From a virus: a DNA stretch of 36,517 bases. Below are positions 7,682-14,619 of this stretch, in pieces. The stretch covers positions 1 to 36,517 of the IMG/VR virus record IMGVR_UViG_3300010151_007864. One strand, 5' to 3'. The position numbers were made by a program, and so were the translations under genes. Each line of letters opens with the position of its first letter. The first letter of the stretch is position 1. The notes below the pieces were generated by a model. That model worked only from the letters and a program-made list of their open reading frames with translations, was not told the DNA's origin and searched no databases.

Positions 7682-8141
7682 TAAACTTCTTCATAGAGAA
7701 ATGGGCAAAAATGAAAATATTGTCCTATTAACAGGAGATTTAGGTTACGGACTGTGGGATAGGATTAGGATCGACTACCCCAACAGGTTTTGGAACGTTG
7801 GTTCTTCAGAACAACTATTATTAGGTGCTGCTGTAGGTATGGCAATGGAGGGAAAAATACCATTTGTATATTCCATAACACCTTTCCTGATATATCGTCC
7901 GTTTGAAGTTATTAGAAATTATATTGATCACGAACAAGTTCCAGTAAAACTTATCGGCGGCGGTAGAGATAGAGATTACGGTTATCTTGGATTTTCGCAC
8001 TGGGCTGAAGAAGATAAAAAAGTTATGTCGTGCTTTGAAAACATAAAAATGATTCACCCACAAGGCACTAAACAAATAAAAGCTGCATTGATGAGCAGCA
8101 TTAACGACAATTCTCCATACTACATTAATTTAAAGAGATGA
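7665..8141 (+). CDS. Transketolase-like ThDP enzyme, pyrimidine-binding subunit
   Basis: A 158-residue protein matching the pyrimidine (Pyr) domain of transketolase/DXS-type enzymes. VLLTGDLGYG is at 20-29. NVGSSEQLLLGAAVGMA follows, with Glu49 in the position of the catalytic Glu that activates ThDP. Then come GKIPFVYSITPFL, and GFSHWAEEDKKVM with His112, equivalent to the THHxxED loop. The protein ends just after the Pyr domain. The third, C-terminal domain of transketolases, which is not needed for cofactor binding, is absent, whereas typical split C-subunits have about 310 residues. AAGGGA five bases before the ATG is a good ribosome site inside the previous gene, favouring balanced production. 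It likely transfers a ketol group to a sugar; the substrate is unknown. Confidence 0.88.
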   Translation: MRKEFSKLLHREMGKNENIVLLTGDLGYGLWDRIRIDYPNRFWNVGSSEQLLLGAAVGMAMEGKIPFVYSITPFLIYRPFEVIRNYIDHEQVPVKLIGGGRDRDYGYLGFSHWAEEDKKVMSCFENIKMIHPQGTKQIKAALMSSINDNSPYYINLKR

Positions 8142-8974
8142 AAAAGATATTAGTAATTGCTGAAAATAGCTTTTTGGCAAAACAGATTAAAGACTACTTT
8201 TTTAACAGCGAGTATGACTTATGTTTTTCTACAAGAAAGGATTTTGATTTAACATCTGCCGAACAAACTCGTAAATTTTTTAATATTCGGTATTACGATG
8301 TCGTCATCAATTGTGCAATAAACGGCGGTGTTAGAGGCAGAGAAGACACTCTACAAGATTTTTTAAATAACATACAAATGTTTAAGAATCTTGTAGACAA
8401 TAGAGATGCTTTTGGCAAACTGATAAACTTTGGTTCTGGAGCAGAGTTTGACAGAGCATCAGAAATAAACGATTGTTCAGAGAACGAAATCTACGAGAAA
8501 AACCCAAAAGATTATTATGGATTGTCAAAAAACATCATAACCAAAGAAATATACAAGTATGATAAGCTTTTCAACATAAGAATATTTGGTTGCTTTGGCA
8601 TATATGAAAAAGAAAGTAGGTTTTTGAAGACAAACATAAAGAATGCTTTGAAAGGTGAACCTCTCATAATACATCAAGATAAATTTATGGATTTCATATC
8701 ATCAGATGATCTTTGTAAAATATTGAAATTTTATTTTGATAATGAGAAAGAATCGTTACCAAAAGACCTAAACGCTGTATATAAAAAAAAATATACTTTA
8801 AAACAGATGGCAAAAATGATAAAATCTAACTTGAAAAGTAAAAGCAAAATATTAGTTCAACAAAGAGAGATGGCAAACTCATACACTGGGAAATCGAACA
8901 AGTTAGATACTATGAATATAGAACTTTCTGGTTTAGAAAAAGAACTAAAAAACATTATTGGAAAATTTATTTAA
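8138..8974 (+). CDS. NAD(P)-dependent sugar epimerase/reductase-like SDR
   Basis: A 278-residue extended SDR of the WcaG/RmlD type. Visible parts are the N-terminal Rossmann beta-alpha unit (KKILVIAENSFLAKQI), DVVINCAINGG near 54-64, LINFGSGAEFD with Ser100, and YYGLSKN with the catalytic pair Tyr127 and Lys131. FMDFISSDDLCK lies near 185. The dinucleotide Gly motif GxxGxxG is changed to A8-x2-S11-x2-A14, which is unusual. The gene starts with a four-base ATGA overlap with the transketolase C-subunit, and its stop abuts the 3-dehydrase start. Context suggests reduction or epimerisation of a keto-sugar made by the neighbouring enzymes, but the reaction is inferred. Confidence 0.78.
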   Translation: MKKILVIAENSFLAKQIKDYFFNSEYDLCFSTRKDFDLTSAEQTRKFFNIRYYDVVINCAINGGVRGREDTLQDFLNNIQMFKNLVDNRDAFGKLINFGSGAEFDRASEINDCSENEIYEKNPKDYYGLSKNIITKEIYKYDKLFNIRIFGCFGIYEKESRFLKTNIKNALKGEPLIIHQDKFMDFISSDDLCKILKFYFDNEKESLPKDLNAVYKKKYTLKQMAKMIKSNLKSKSKILVQQREMANSYTGKSNKLDTMNIELSGLEKELKNIIGKFI

Positions 8975-10330
8975 ATGTTTGATCAAAAAAGAAAACAGAT
9001 ATTAGAACTTGTTTCTGAATATTATGAGGAAAAAAGAAGTAAGGATACTTGGAAACCCGGTACAGATTGGGTTTCTTATTCTGGTCTCAATTACGATAAA
9101 GATGAAATATTAGCAGCCGTAAAAGTGATACTTGATGACTTTTCAAACGATTGGGTAATTTTTGGTAAAAATAATAAGTTGTTTGAGATGCAGTTCCCAA
9201 AATATCTTGGAAAAAAGAGAGGCATATTAACTAATTCTGGCAGTTCTGCAAACTTGTTAGCCGTTTCATGTCTTAAATCAAAAAATACATTTTCTTTAAA
9301 AGAGGGTGACAAGTTTATAACCCCGGTAGTTTGTTTTCCAACAACAATAAATCCCATTATTCAAAATGGATTCAAGCCAGTTTTTGTTGATGTCGAACTA
9401 CCAAACCTAAATTTAAATTTAGATCAGGTTGAACAAAAATTAAAGGAAGATCCTGATATTAGGGGTATAATGTTTGCACATGTTTTGGGGAACCCTCCAG
9501 ATATGGAGCGATTAATGAATCTCGTAGAAAAATATGATCTAATTTTTATAGAAGACGCTTGTGATGCTCTTGGATCTACATATAATAATAAAAAGCTTGG
9601 TTCATATGGGCACATATCCACTTGTTCGTTTTTTCCTGCACACCACATGTCCATGGCTGAGGGCGGCTTTGTCGCCACTAATAGCGGAAAAATACGAAAG
9701 TCTTTAGCAAGTTTTCGCGACTGGGGGAGAGCTTGCTATTGCAACGATATCAAGCCCGGTTGTGTGATCGATGGCACAGCCTGCGGTAATAGGTTCAAAG
9801 CTTGGTTTGATAAAATGCCAGAGGCTATCTACGATCATAGATATGTTTTTGATGAAATCGGATATAATTTAAAACCTTTAGATCTGCAAGGGGCAATGGG
9901 TCTTGAGCAGTTAAAAAAGCTCCCTGCCATGGATTCTGCGAGGAGAGAAAACTTTACTAAATTAAAAAACATCTTCTTAAAGTATGAAAAACATTTTCAT
10001 TTACCGTATGCTACTAAAAACTCTGATCCTTGTTGGTTTGGATTCCTTTTAACTTTAAAAAAAGATTGTGTTTTTGATAAACAGGAATTTGTAAACCACC
10101 TTGAAAAAAACAAAATTCAAACGAGATCTTATTTTACGGGGAACGCATTAGCACATCCAGCTTATGAGAAGCTGTCAGCGGATTATGACGATATAACAAA
10201 ATCATTCCCAGTTGCATCTTATGTTACAGGCAATACTTTTTTTCTTGGAACTTACATAGGCATAACAGATGAGAAGATTGAATACATACAAAAAGTTGTT
10301 GATTCATTTTTCAAGGAGCAGAAATTATGA
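8975..10330 (+). CDS. rfbH: NDP-4-keto-6-deoxyhexose 3-dehydrase (RfbH/E1-like)
   Basis: A 451-residue member of the DegT/DnrJ/EryC1 aminotransferase fold, close in length to the 437-residue Yersinia E1. The PLP-binding Lys is replaced: SFFPAHHMSMAEGG places His223 where E1 has its His. The 2Fe-2S cysteines are also kept: Cys196 (EDACDALGS), then exactly 57 residues, Cys254, one residue, Cys256, and a later Cys270 (TACGNRF). The last spacing is 13 instead of 7 because of short insertions; Cys263 lies between. Such enzymes remove the C3 hydroxyl of a 4-keto-6-deoxy sugar nucleotide using PMP and electrons from a reductase. ColD-type dehydratases share the His but not the cluster, so RfbH/E1 fits better. 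No reductase partner lies in the window. The next gene overlaps by four bases. Confidence 0.9.
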   Translation: MFDQKRKQILELVSEYYEEKRSKDTWKPGTDWVSYSGLNYDKDEILAAVKVILDDFSNDWVIFGKNNKLFEMQFPKYLGKKRGILTNSGSSANLLAVSCLKSKNTFSLKEGDKFITPVVCFPTTINPIIQNGFKPVFVDVELPNLNLNLDQVEQKLKEDPDIRGIMFAHVLGNPPDMERLMNLVEKYDLIFIEDACDALGSTYNNKKLGSYGHISTCSFFPAHHMSMAEGGFVATNSGKIRKSLASFRDWGRACYCNDIKPGCVIDGTACGNRFKAWFDKMPEAIYDHRYVFDEIGYNLKPLDLQGAMGLEQLKKLPAMDSARRENFTKLKNIFLKYEKHFHLPYATKNSDPCWFGFLLTLKKDCVFDKQEFVNHLEKNKIQTRSYFTGNALAHPAYEKLSADYDDITKSFPVASYVTGNTFFLGTYIGITDEKIEYIQKVVDSFFKEQKL

Positions 10331-11277
10331 AGGTGGTATATATCACAGGCTGTTTAGGCTTTATAGGCTCCTATGTGACCCGTAGATGCCTTGAAAAAGG
10401 TTGGATGGTATATGGAGTCGATAAATGCACTTACGCAGCTAGTATCGAATCCTTGAAGGAATTTGAGAAATGTAAAAACTTCGCTTTTGAAAAAATTGAT
10501 ATTAAGGATATGACTCACCTATATGACTGTGATTACATTATTAACCTTGCTGCGGAATCGCATGTCGGTAATAGTATCGTCGATAGTAAGAAGTTTTTGG
10601 ACAGCAATGTCGCTGGTACACAAAATTTATTGGAATTAATAAGGCATAAACAAGAAAATTGCAACGAGAGACCAATATTTTTTCACTTTAGTACTGATGA
10701 AGTTTATGGTGATATTGATGATGGCTTCCATAAAGAGGACGACCTTTTAAAGCCAAGCAATCCTTATTCAGCAGCTAAAGCAGCAGCGGACATGCTGGTT
10801 TATGCTTGGGCAAGAACTTATAATGTAAAATATATTATTTTGCGACCTACCAATAATTATGGAATAGGGCAATATCCAGAAAAGCTTATTCCTTTAGCAG
10901 TTAAAAATTTAGTTCGTGGTAAAAAGATTAGATTACATGATGGTGGAAAGCCAATTAGGACTTGGTTGCACGCAGATGACACAGCCAGAGCAGTTATAAA
11001 AATTATTGAATCAAGACAAACCAACAAAATTTTTAATGTATCTGGCGGTTTTGAGCAAAATAATCTGACAACTGTCTCACAAATATTAAAAAGTTTCTTT
11101 AAAAGCAAAATTGATATTGATGATTATGTTGATTTTTCTTATAATAGAACTGGTCAAGATATTAGATATGCTTTGGATGATGAACGTTTGAGATCTATTG
11201 GCTGGGAGCCAAAAAGACGGTTTGATGATGAAATAGGAGAAATTGTTAAATTTTACAAAAACAATTTTATATGGTGA
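10327..11277 (+). CDS. rmlB: dTDP-glucose 4,6-dehydratase-like SDR (RmlB type)
   Basis: A 316-residue extended SDR. It shows G8-x2-G11-x2-G14 in ITGCLGFIGS, YIINLAAESHV, FHFSTDEVYGD with the catalytic Thr123-Asp124-Glu125 triplet of RmlB, and NPYSAAKAAAD with Tyr147 and Lys151. RPTNNYGIGQYPEKLIP and IRTWLHADD are further RmlB signatures. It would convert an NDP-glucose, classically dTDP-glucose, to the 4-keto-6-deoxy form, which is the substrate class of the 3-dehydrase it overlaps (ATGA). The CDP-glucose dehydratase signature (TSDKCY) is not present, so a dTDP or UDP donor is more likely. No RmlA, RmlC or RmlD follows, so it is not a complete rhamnose operon. Confidence 0.87.
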   Translation: MKVVYITGCLGFIGSYVTRRCLEKGWMVYGVDKCTYAASIESLKEFEKCKNFAFEKIDIKDMTHLYDCDYIINLAAESHVGNSIVDSKKFLDSNVAGTQNLLELIRHKQENCNERPIFFHFSTDEVYGDIDDGFHKEDDLLKPSNPYSAAKAAADMLVYAWARTYNVKYIILRPTNNYGIGQYPEKLIPLAVKNLVRGKKIRLHDGGKPIRTWLHADDTARAVIKIIESRQTNKIFNVSGGFEQNNLTTVSQILKSFFKSKIDIDDYVDFSYNRTGQDIRYALDDERLRSIGWEPKRRFDDEIGEIVKFYKNNFIW

Positions 11278-11287
11278 ATTTTATAAA

Positions 11288-12217
11288 ATGATTATTACAG
11301 GTGGTACAGGGATGGTGGGCTCTGCATTTAAGCGAATTTTACCAGAAGCAGAATATCCGAATCGTTTTCAATTAGAGGATATGACTAGGAATGCTTATTA
11401 CAAGGGGAATTTTACTGATAAGCAAGTAATCCACCTTGCAGCTAAAGTGGGCGGCGTGAAGGCAAATACCGAGCAAGTTGCCAACTTCTATATGGAGAAT
11501 GCCAATCTAAACGAAAGAATTCTATATTCGGCGCATCAAACAGGAGCAAATAAAGTCCTTTCGCTCTTATCAACTTGTGTTTATCCAGACGCTCCATACA
11601 TTAACTACCCGCTCACAGAAGACCAACTACATCTTGGACCACCGCACCATTCTAATTTTGGCTACGCCTATGCAAAAAGGATGGTTGATGTTATGTCCAG
11701 AGCTTATAGGCAGCAATACGGTTGTAACTTTATTACAGCAATCCCAAACAATCTTTACGGCGAGAATGACAACTTTGATTTAGAAAACAGCCATGTTATT
11801 CCGGCGCTTATCCGCAAGGTTTGGGAGGCTAAAATAAATAAAGAACCTTCTGTATTCTGCTGGGGCGATGGCTCACCACTTCGTGAGTTCACATACTCAG
11901 AAGATATTGCCCGTATTCTCCTATTCTTGATGGAAAACTACGATGAACCAGAACCAATCAATATTGGTAACACAGATGAATATTCCATCAAAGAAATTGT
12001 AGAGATGATATGCGATATTCTAGGATACGATGGTGAGCTAGAGTGGCAAACAAACCAGCCATCTGGACAACATAGAAAGCCAAGTTCAAACCAAAGGTTG
12101 CTTGACTTGGGGTGGAAAAAAGAATATTACATATCGTTAAAAGAAGGTTTAAAAAAGACTTGTGATTGGTTTATAATAAATTATCCAAAGGTTAGAGGTG
12201 TTAAAAATGGATTATAA
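11288..12217 (+). CDS. fcl: GDP-L-fucose synthase-like epimerase/reductase
   Basis: A 309-residue SDR from the ATG at 11288. An upstream ATG at 11243 would add 15 residues before the Rossmann strand and is less likely, because MIITGGTGMVGS is the natural N-terminus. G5, G8 and G11 form the NADP motif. LSTCVYP has Ser95 and Cys97, GYAYAKR has Tyr126 and Lys130, and NSHVIPALIRK has His169. These match the Ser-Tyr-Lys triad plus the Cys and His acid/base pair of GDP-fucose synthase. It would epimerise C3/C5 and reduce C4 of GDP-4-keto-6-deoxymannose, the product of the GDP-mannose 4,6-dehydratase two genes downstream. A colitose-synthase-type reaction is a possible alternative given the 3-dehydrase in the same cluster. 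Confidence 0.88.
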   Translation: MIITGGTGMVGSAFKRILPEAEYPNRFQLEDMTRNAYYKGNFTDKQVIHLAAKVGGVKANTEQVANFYMENANLNERILYSAHQTGANKVLSLLSTCVYPDAPYINYPLTEDQLHLGPPHHSNFGYAYAKRMVDVMSRAYRQQYGCNFITAIPNNLYGENDNFDLENSHVIPALIRKVWEAKINKEPSVFCWGDGSPLREFTYSEDIARILLFLMENYDEPEPINIGNTDEYSIKEIVEMICDILGYDGELEWQTNQPSGQHRKPSSNQRLLDLGWKKEYYISLKEGLKKTCDWFIINYPKVRGVKNGL

Positions 12218-12833
12218 GTCTCAAATAGGACAAGATAGATTTGTGACAGAGGTATTAAATAACAAGTTAAATGGCTATTTTGTGGATATTGGAGCAGGTC
12301 ATCCAAAAGAAATAAACAACACTTTTTATTTAGAAAAGAAGCTGGGTTGGAATGGTTTGTCTATCGACATGGGTCCAGAGAATGAATTTTGTCACATTGA
12401 GGCTGGAACAACTAAACATGAGTTTTTAAACTTATGGGAAACTACAAGGTCAAGTGAATTTGTTTGCGGGAATGCTTTAAAATTAGACTACGAAAAATTA
12501 TTTGATGAGAGGTCTGTACCAGAGACAATAGATTATCTCTCCATAGATTTAGAGCCTGCTGATATAACATATGAGTGTTTATTAAAAATTCCTTTTGAAA
12601 AGTATAAATTTAAAATTGTAACTTTTGAACACGATCTATATAGAGATCCAGAAAACAACATCAAATATTTAAATGGGGCAAGAGACTTTTTAAAGAAGTT
12701 TAATTTAGTCCCGTTAAATGTTAAAAAGTTTTTGAAAAGCTGTGGATATGATACCCATAGAATATCTATACAAGAAGATTGGTTTTTAAATGTAGAGTTA
12801 CTCAAAAAAGATAGCAAGCTCAAGGTATTATAA
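12207..12833 (+). CDS. FkbM-like methyltransferase
   Basis: A 208-residue protein. YKSQIGQDRFV near the N-terminus, GYFVDIGAGHPKEINNT (the SAM-binding motif I) and LGWNGLSID are typical of the FkbM / Methyltransf_21 group, whose members O-methylate sugars or small metabolites. IDYLSIDLEPADITYE and FKIVTFEHDLY follow, as in those enzymes. I chose the ATG at 12207, preceded by AGAGG at 12194-12198, over the GTG at 12198. The start overlaps the fucose-synthase-like gene by 11 bases. Lying between two GDP-sugar genes, it probably methylates the sugar made or transferred by this cassette; the exact position is unknown. Confidence 0.8.
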   Translation: MDYKSQIGQDRFVTEVLNNKLNGYFVDIGAGHPKEINNTFYLEKKLGWNGLSIDMGPENEFCHIEAGTTKHEFLNLWETTRSSEFVCGNALKLDYEKLFDERSVPETIDYLSIDLEPADITYECLLKIPFEKYKFKIVTFEHDLYRDPENNIKYLNGARDFLKKFNLVPLNVKKFLKSCGYDTHRISIQEDWFLNVELLKKDSKLKVL

Positions 12834-12834
12834 A

Positions 12835-13827
12835 ATGAAAACGGCACTTGTTAGTGGAATCACGGGACAGGATGGCTCATATTTAGCAGAGTTCTTACTA
12901 CGCAAGGGTTATTTCGTTGTTGGTTTGAAAAGAAGAACTTCTCTTATTTGTACAGAACGAATAAATAGTGTCTATAATAATCCTAACTTTAAAATGGAGT
13001 ATTGGGATTTAAATGACTCTTCCGCAACTTATCGCTTGTTGTTAAAATATAAACCTGATGAATTCTACAACTTGGCGGCACAATCCCACGTTAGAGTTTC
13101 TTTTGATATACCAGAGGATACCGTTTCTGGTATTGTGAATGGAACACTTCGCATTCTTGAGGCGATAAGAAATGTTCATCCAAAATGTCGTTTCTATCAA
13201 GCTAGCTCCTCAGAAATGTATGGTGATAATCCAAATGTGCCTGAGATTGGATACAATGAAGAATCGCGACTTACACCAGCTTCGCCATATGCCTGTGCAA
13301 AGGTGTTCGCTCATAACTTAGTCCGCAATTATCGAACTTCTTATGGTTTGCACGCTTCAAGTGGTATTTTGTTCAATCATGAATCACCAAGACGCGGAGA
13401 AACTTTTGTAACGAGAAAAATTACATTAGCAGCGGCAAATATCAGGTTAGGGCACCAATCCAACATCGAATTAGGAAACCTTTCTGCAAAAAGAGATTGG
13501 GGACACGCTAAAGATTATGTAAGAGCAATGTGGCTCATGTTACAACAAGAAGAACCAGATGATTATGTTATTGCCACTGGCGAAACATACTCAGTAAAAG
13601 AATTTTTAGATGAGGTTTGGACTTGTGCAGAGCTTGGTAATCCAACAAAACATTTAAAAATTAACAAAAAATATTTTAGACCACACGAAGTACCTTATCT
13701 TTTAGGCGATAGTTCAAAAGCAAGAACGGTTCTTGGGTGGGAACCAAAGTATAATTTTTCCTCTCTAGCAGGGGATATGTATTTAAGCGATTTTAATCGC
13801 ACAGTTTCAGAAAAAGGATGGAAATAA
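12835..13827 (+). CDS. gmd: GDP-mannose 4,6-dehydratase
   Basis: A 330-residue extended SDR with the full GMD signature. GITGQDGSYLAEF has G8, G11 and G14; LKRRTS is the NADP phosphate site. NLAAQSHVRVSFDIP and ASSSEMYG follow, with Ser125-Ser126-Glu127 at the catalytic Thr/Ser-Glu position. SPYACAKVFAH has Tyr152 and Lys156, and GILFNHESPRRGETFVTRK is diagnostic of GMD. Length is normal for the family. It makes GDP-4-keto-6-deoxy-D-mannose, the substrate of the upstream fucose-synthase-like enzyme, so the pair could supply GDP-fucose or feed the 3-dehydrase. GC content is clearly higher than in the transferases upstream (29 of 60 bases at 13261-13320), suggesting separate acquisition. Confidence 0.95.
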   Translation: MKTALVSGITGQDGSYLAEFLLRKGYFVVGLKRRTSLICTERINSVYNNPNFKMEYWDLNDSSATYRLLLKYKPDEFYNLAAQSHVRVSFDIPEDTVSGIVNGTLRILEAIRNVHPKCRFYQASSSEMYGDNPNVPEIGYNEESRLTPASPYACAKVFAHNLVRNYRTSYGLHASSGILFNHESPRRGETFVTRKITLAAANIRLGHQSNIELGNLSAKRDWGHAKDYVRAMWLMLQQEEPDDYVIATGETYSVKEFLDEVWTCAELGNPTKHLKINKKYFRPHEVPYLLGDSSKARTVLGWEPKYNFSSLAGDMYLSDFNRTVSEKGWK

Positions 13828-13828
13828 A

Positions 13829-14020
13829 ATGAAATTATCAGATCAAGCATTGGGAGCCGTAATGATGGCTTTACAAAAATCATTGTTAGAGCAAACAGAC
13901 ATTGTTCCAGTTTTAAAGGGCTTCAGCTTTGTAATCCAGGGTGATTCCCAGGATGAGTTGGCAGTGACAAACCCACCAACATTTAAATTAGATGAGTTTA
14001 ACGATGCAGAAGATAGTTGA
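13829..14020 (+). CDS. Small hypothetical phage protein
   Basis: A 63-residue protein starting one base after the gmd stop. Its N-terminal half (KLSDQALGAVMMALQKSLLEQ) looks like an amphipathic helix, then DIVPVLKGFSF, and an acidic C-terminus (LDEFNDAEDS). There are no cysteines or membrane segment. I recall similar short proteins with an LGAVMMALQKSL-type helix in marine T4-like phages, but no function is known to me. The tight fit between gmd and the cupin gene supports that it is translated. Confidence 0.65.
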   Translation: MKLSDQALGAVMMALQKSLLEQTDIVPVLKGFSFVIQGDSQDELAVTNPPTFKLDEFNDAEDS

Positions 14021-14360
14021 GAAGCCCTGGGGTCATGAAAACCTCATTGTTCATACTGATAAATATGTTATGAAAAAGCTGTTCATCAAAGCAGGGCAGC
14101 GCCTTTCAAGGCAGTTTCATGTCCAGAAAGACGAAACAGTGTATGTCAGTCAAGGGACGCTTCTTTTAGATTTATCAAGGAGCGACAACGAAAGCAACGT
14201 TATAAAGCTCAAGGAGGGTAAATCTTGGAGAATTACACCAAACACAATTCACAGATTTACAGCACCGGACGATCAAGACGTTGTATTATATGAGGTTTCA
14301 ACGCCAGAATTAGACGATGTTATTCGTCTTTCTGATGATTACGGAAGAGCAAATGCCTAA
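14004..14360 (+). CDS. Phosphomannose isomerase-type cupin
   Basis: A 118-residue single-domain cupin. VEKPWGHE at residues 5-12 is the hallmark of the C-terminal (type II) mannose-6-phosphate isomerase domain. It is followed by LSRQFHVQKDETVYVSQG, whose His39 and Glu44 are likely metal ligands, and TIHRF with His83. It probably interconverts fructose-6-phosphate and mannose-6-phosphate, feeding GDP-mannose and so the gmd step. In bacteria this domain is often fused to the guanylyltransferase ManC, which is absent here. The start at 14004 has GAG seven bases upstream; an ATG at 13992 would add four residues. The gene overlaps the small protein before it by 17 bases. Confidence 0.8.
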   Translation: MQKIVEKPWGHENLIVHTDKYVMKKLFIKAGQRLSRQFHVQKDETVYVSQGTLLLDLSRSDNESNVIKLKEGKSWRITPNTIHRFTAPDDQDVVLYEVSTPELDDVIRLSDDYGRANA

Positions 14361-14619
14361 GTATCACTTTCACTGTATTGATTGCACCAGAAAATGGTGG
14401 GAATGGATGTCAATATCAGAATCTAATATGGAAAAGTGCCCACATTGTGAAGGCGGTCCACCACAAAAAATTCCTGTTAATTTTATAAAAATTGATATAC
14501 CAATACAGGAAAAAAAAGGTGCAAAAGAAAACGTTGTATCTCATATTGAAGAGAATAGAGAGATTTTAAAAAAAATGAGAAATAAGGCTAAAAATGAGGA
14601 CGTATTAAAAGATGATTGA
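14353..14619 (+). CDS. FmdB-like zinc-ribbon protein
   Basis: An 88-residue protein. The N-terminus MPKYHFHCIDC and KCPHCEGG place Cys8, Cys11, Cys29 and Cys32 in a CxxC-x17-CxxC zinc ribbon of the FmdB/YHS-like putative regulatory type. The remaining half is charged and helical (NREILKKMRNKAKNED). The ATG at 14353 is preferred because GGAAGAG stands just upstream and the ribbon begins directly after it; the ATG at 14317 would add 12 unrelated residues. It overlaps the cupin by eight bases and the membrane protein by eight. Similar zinc-ribbon proteins sit near the late sigma gene of marine T4-like phages. A nucleic-acid or transcription role is possible but unproven. Confidence 0.72.
   Translation: MPKYHFHCIDCTRKWWEWMSISESNMEKCPHCEGGPPQKIPVNFIKIDIPIQEKKGAKENVVSHIEENREILKKMRNKAKNEDVLKDD

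Noticed and set aside
10327-11277. Start of a complete dTDP-rhamnose operon
   Set aside because: Only the RmlB-like step is present; RmlA, RmlC and RmlD are missing and the following SDR is fucose-synthase-like.
11577-11783. A 68-residue + strand open frame inside the fucose-synthase-like gene
   Set aside because: It is in another frame of a well-recognised enzyme and has no motif of its own.
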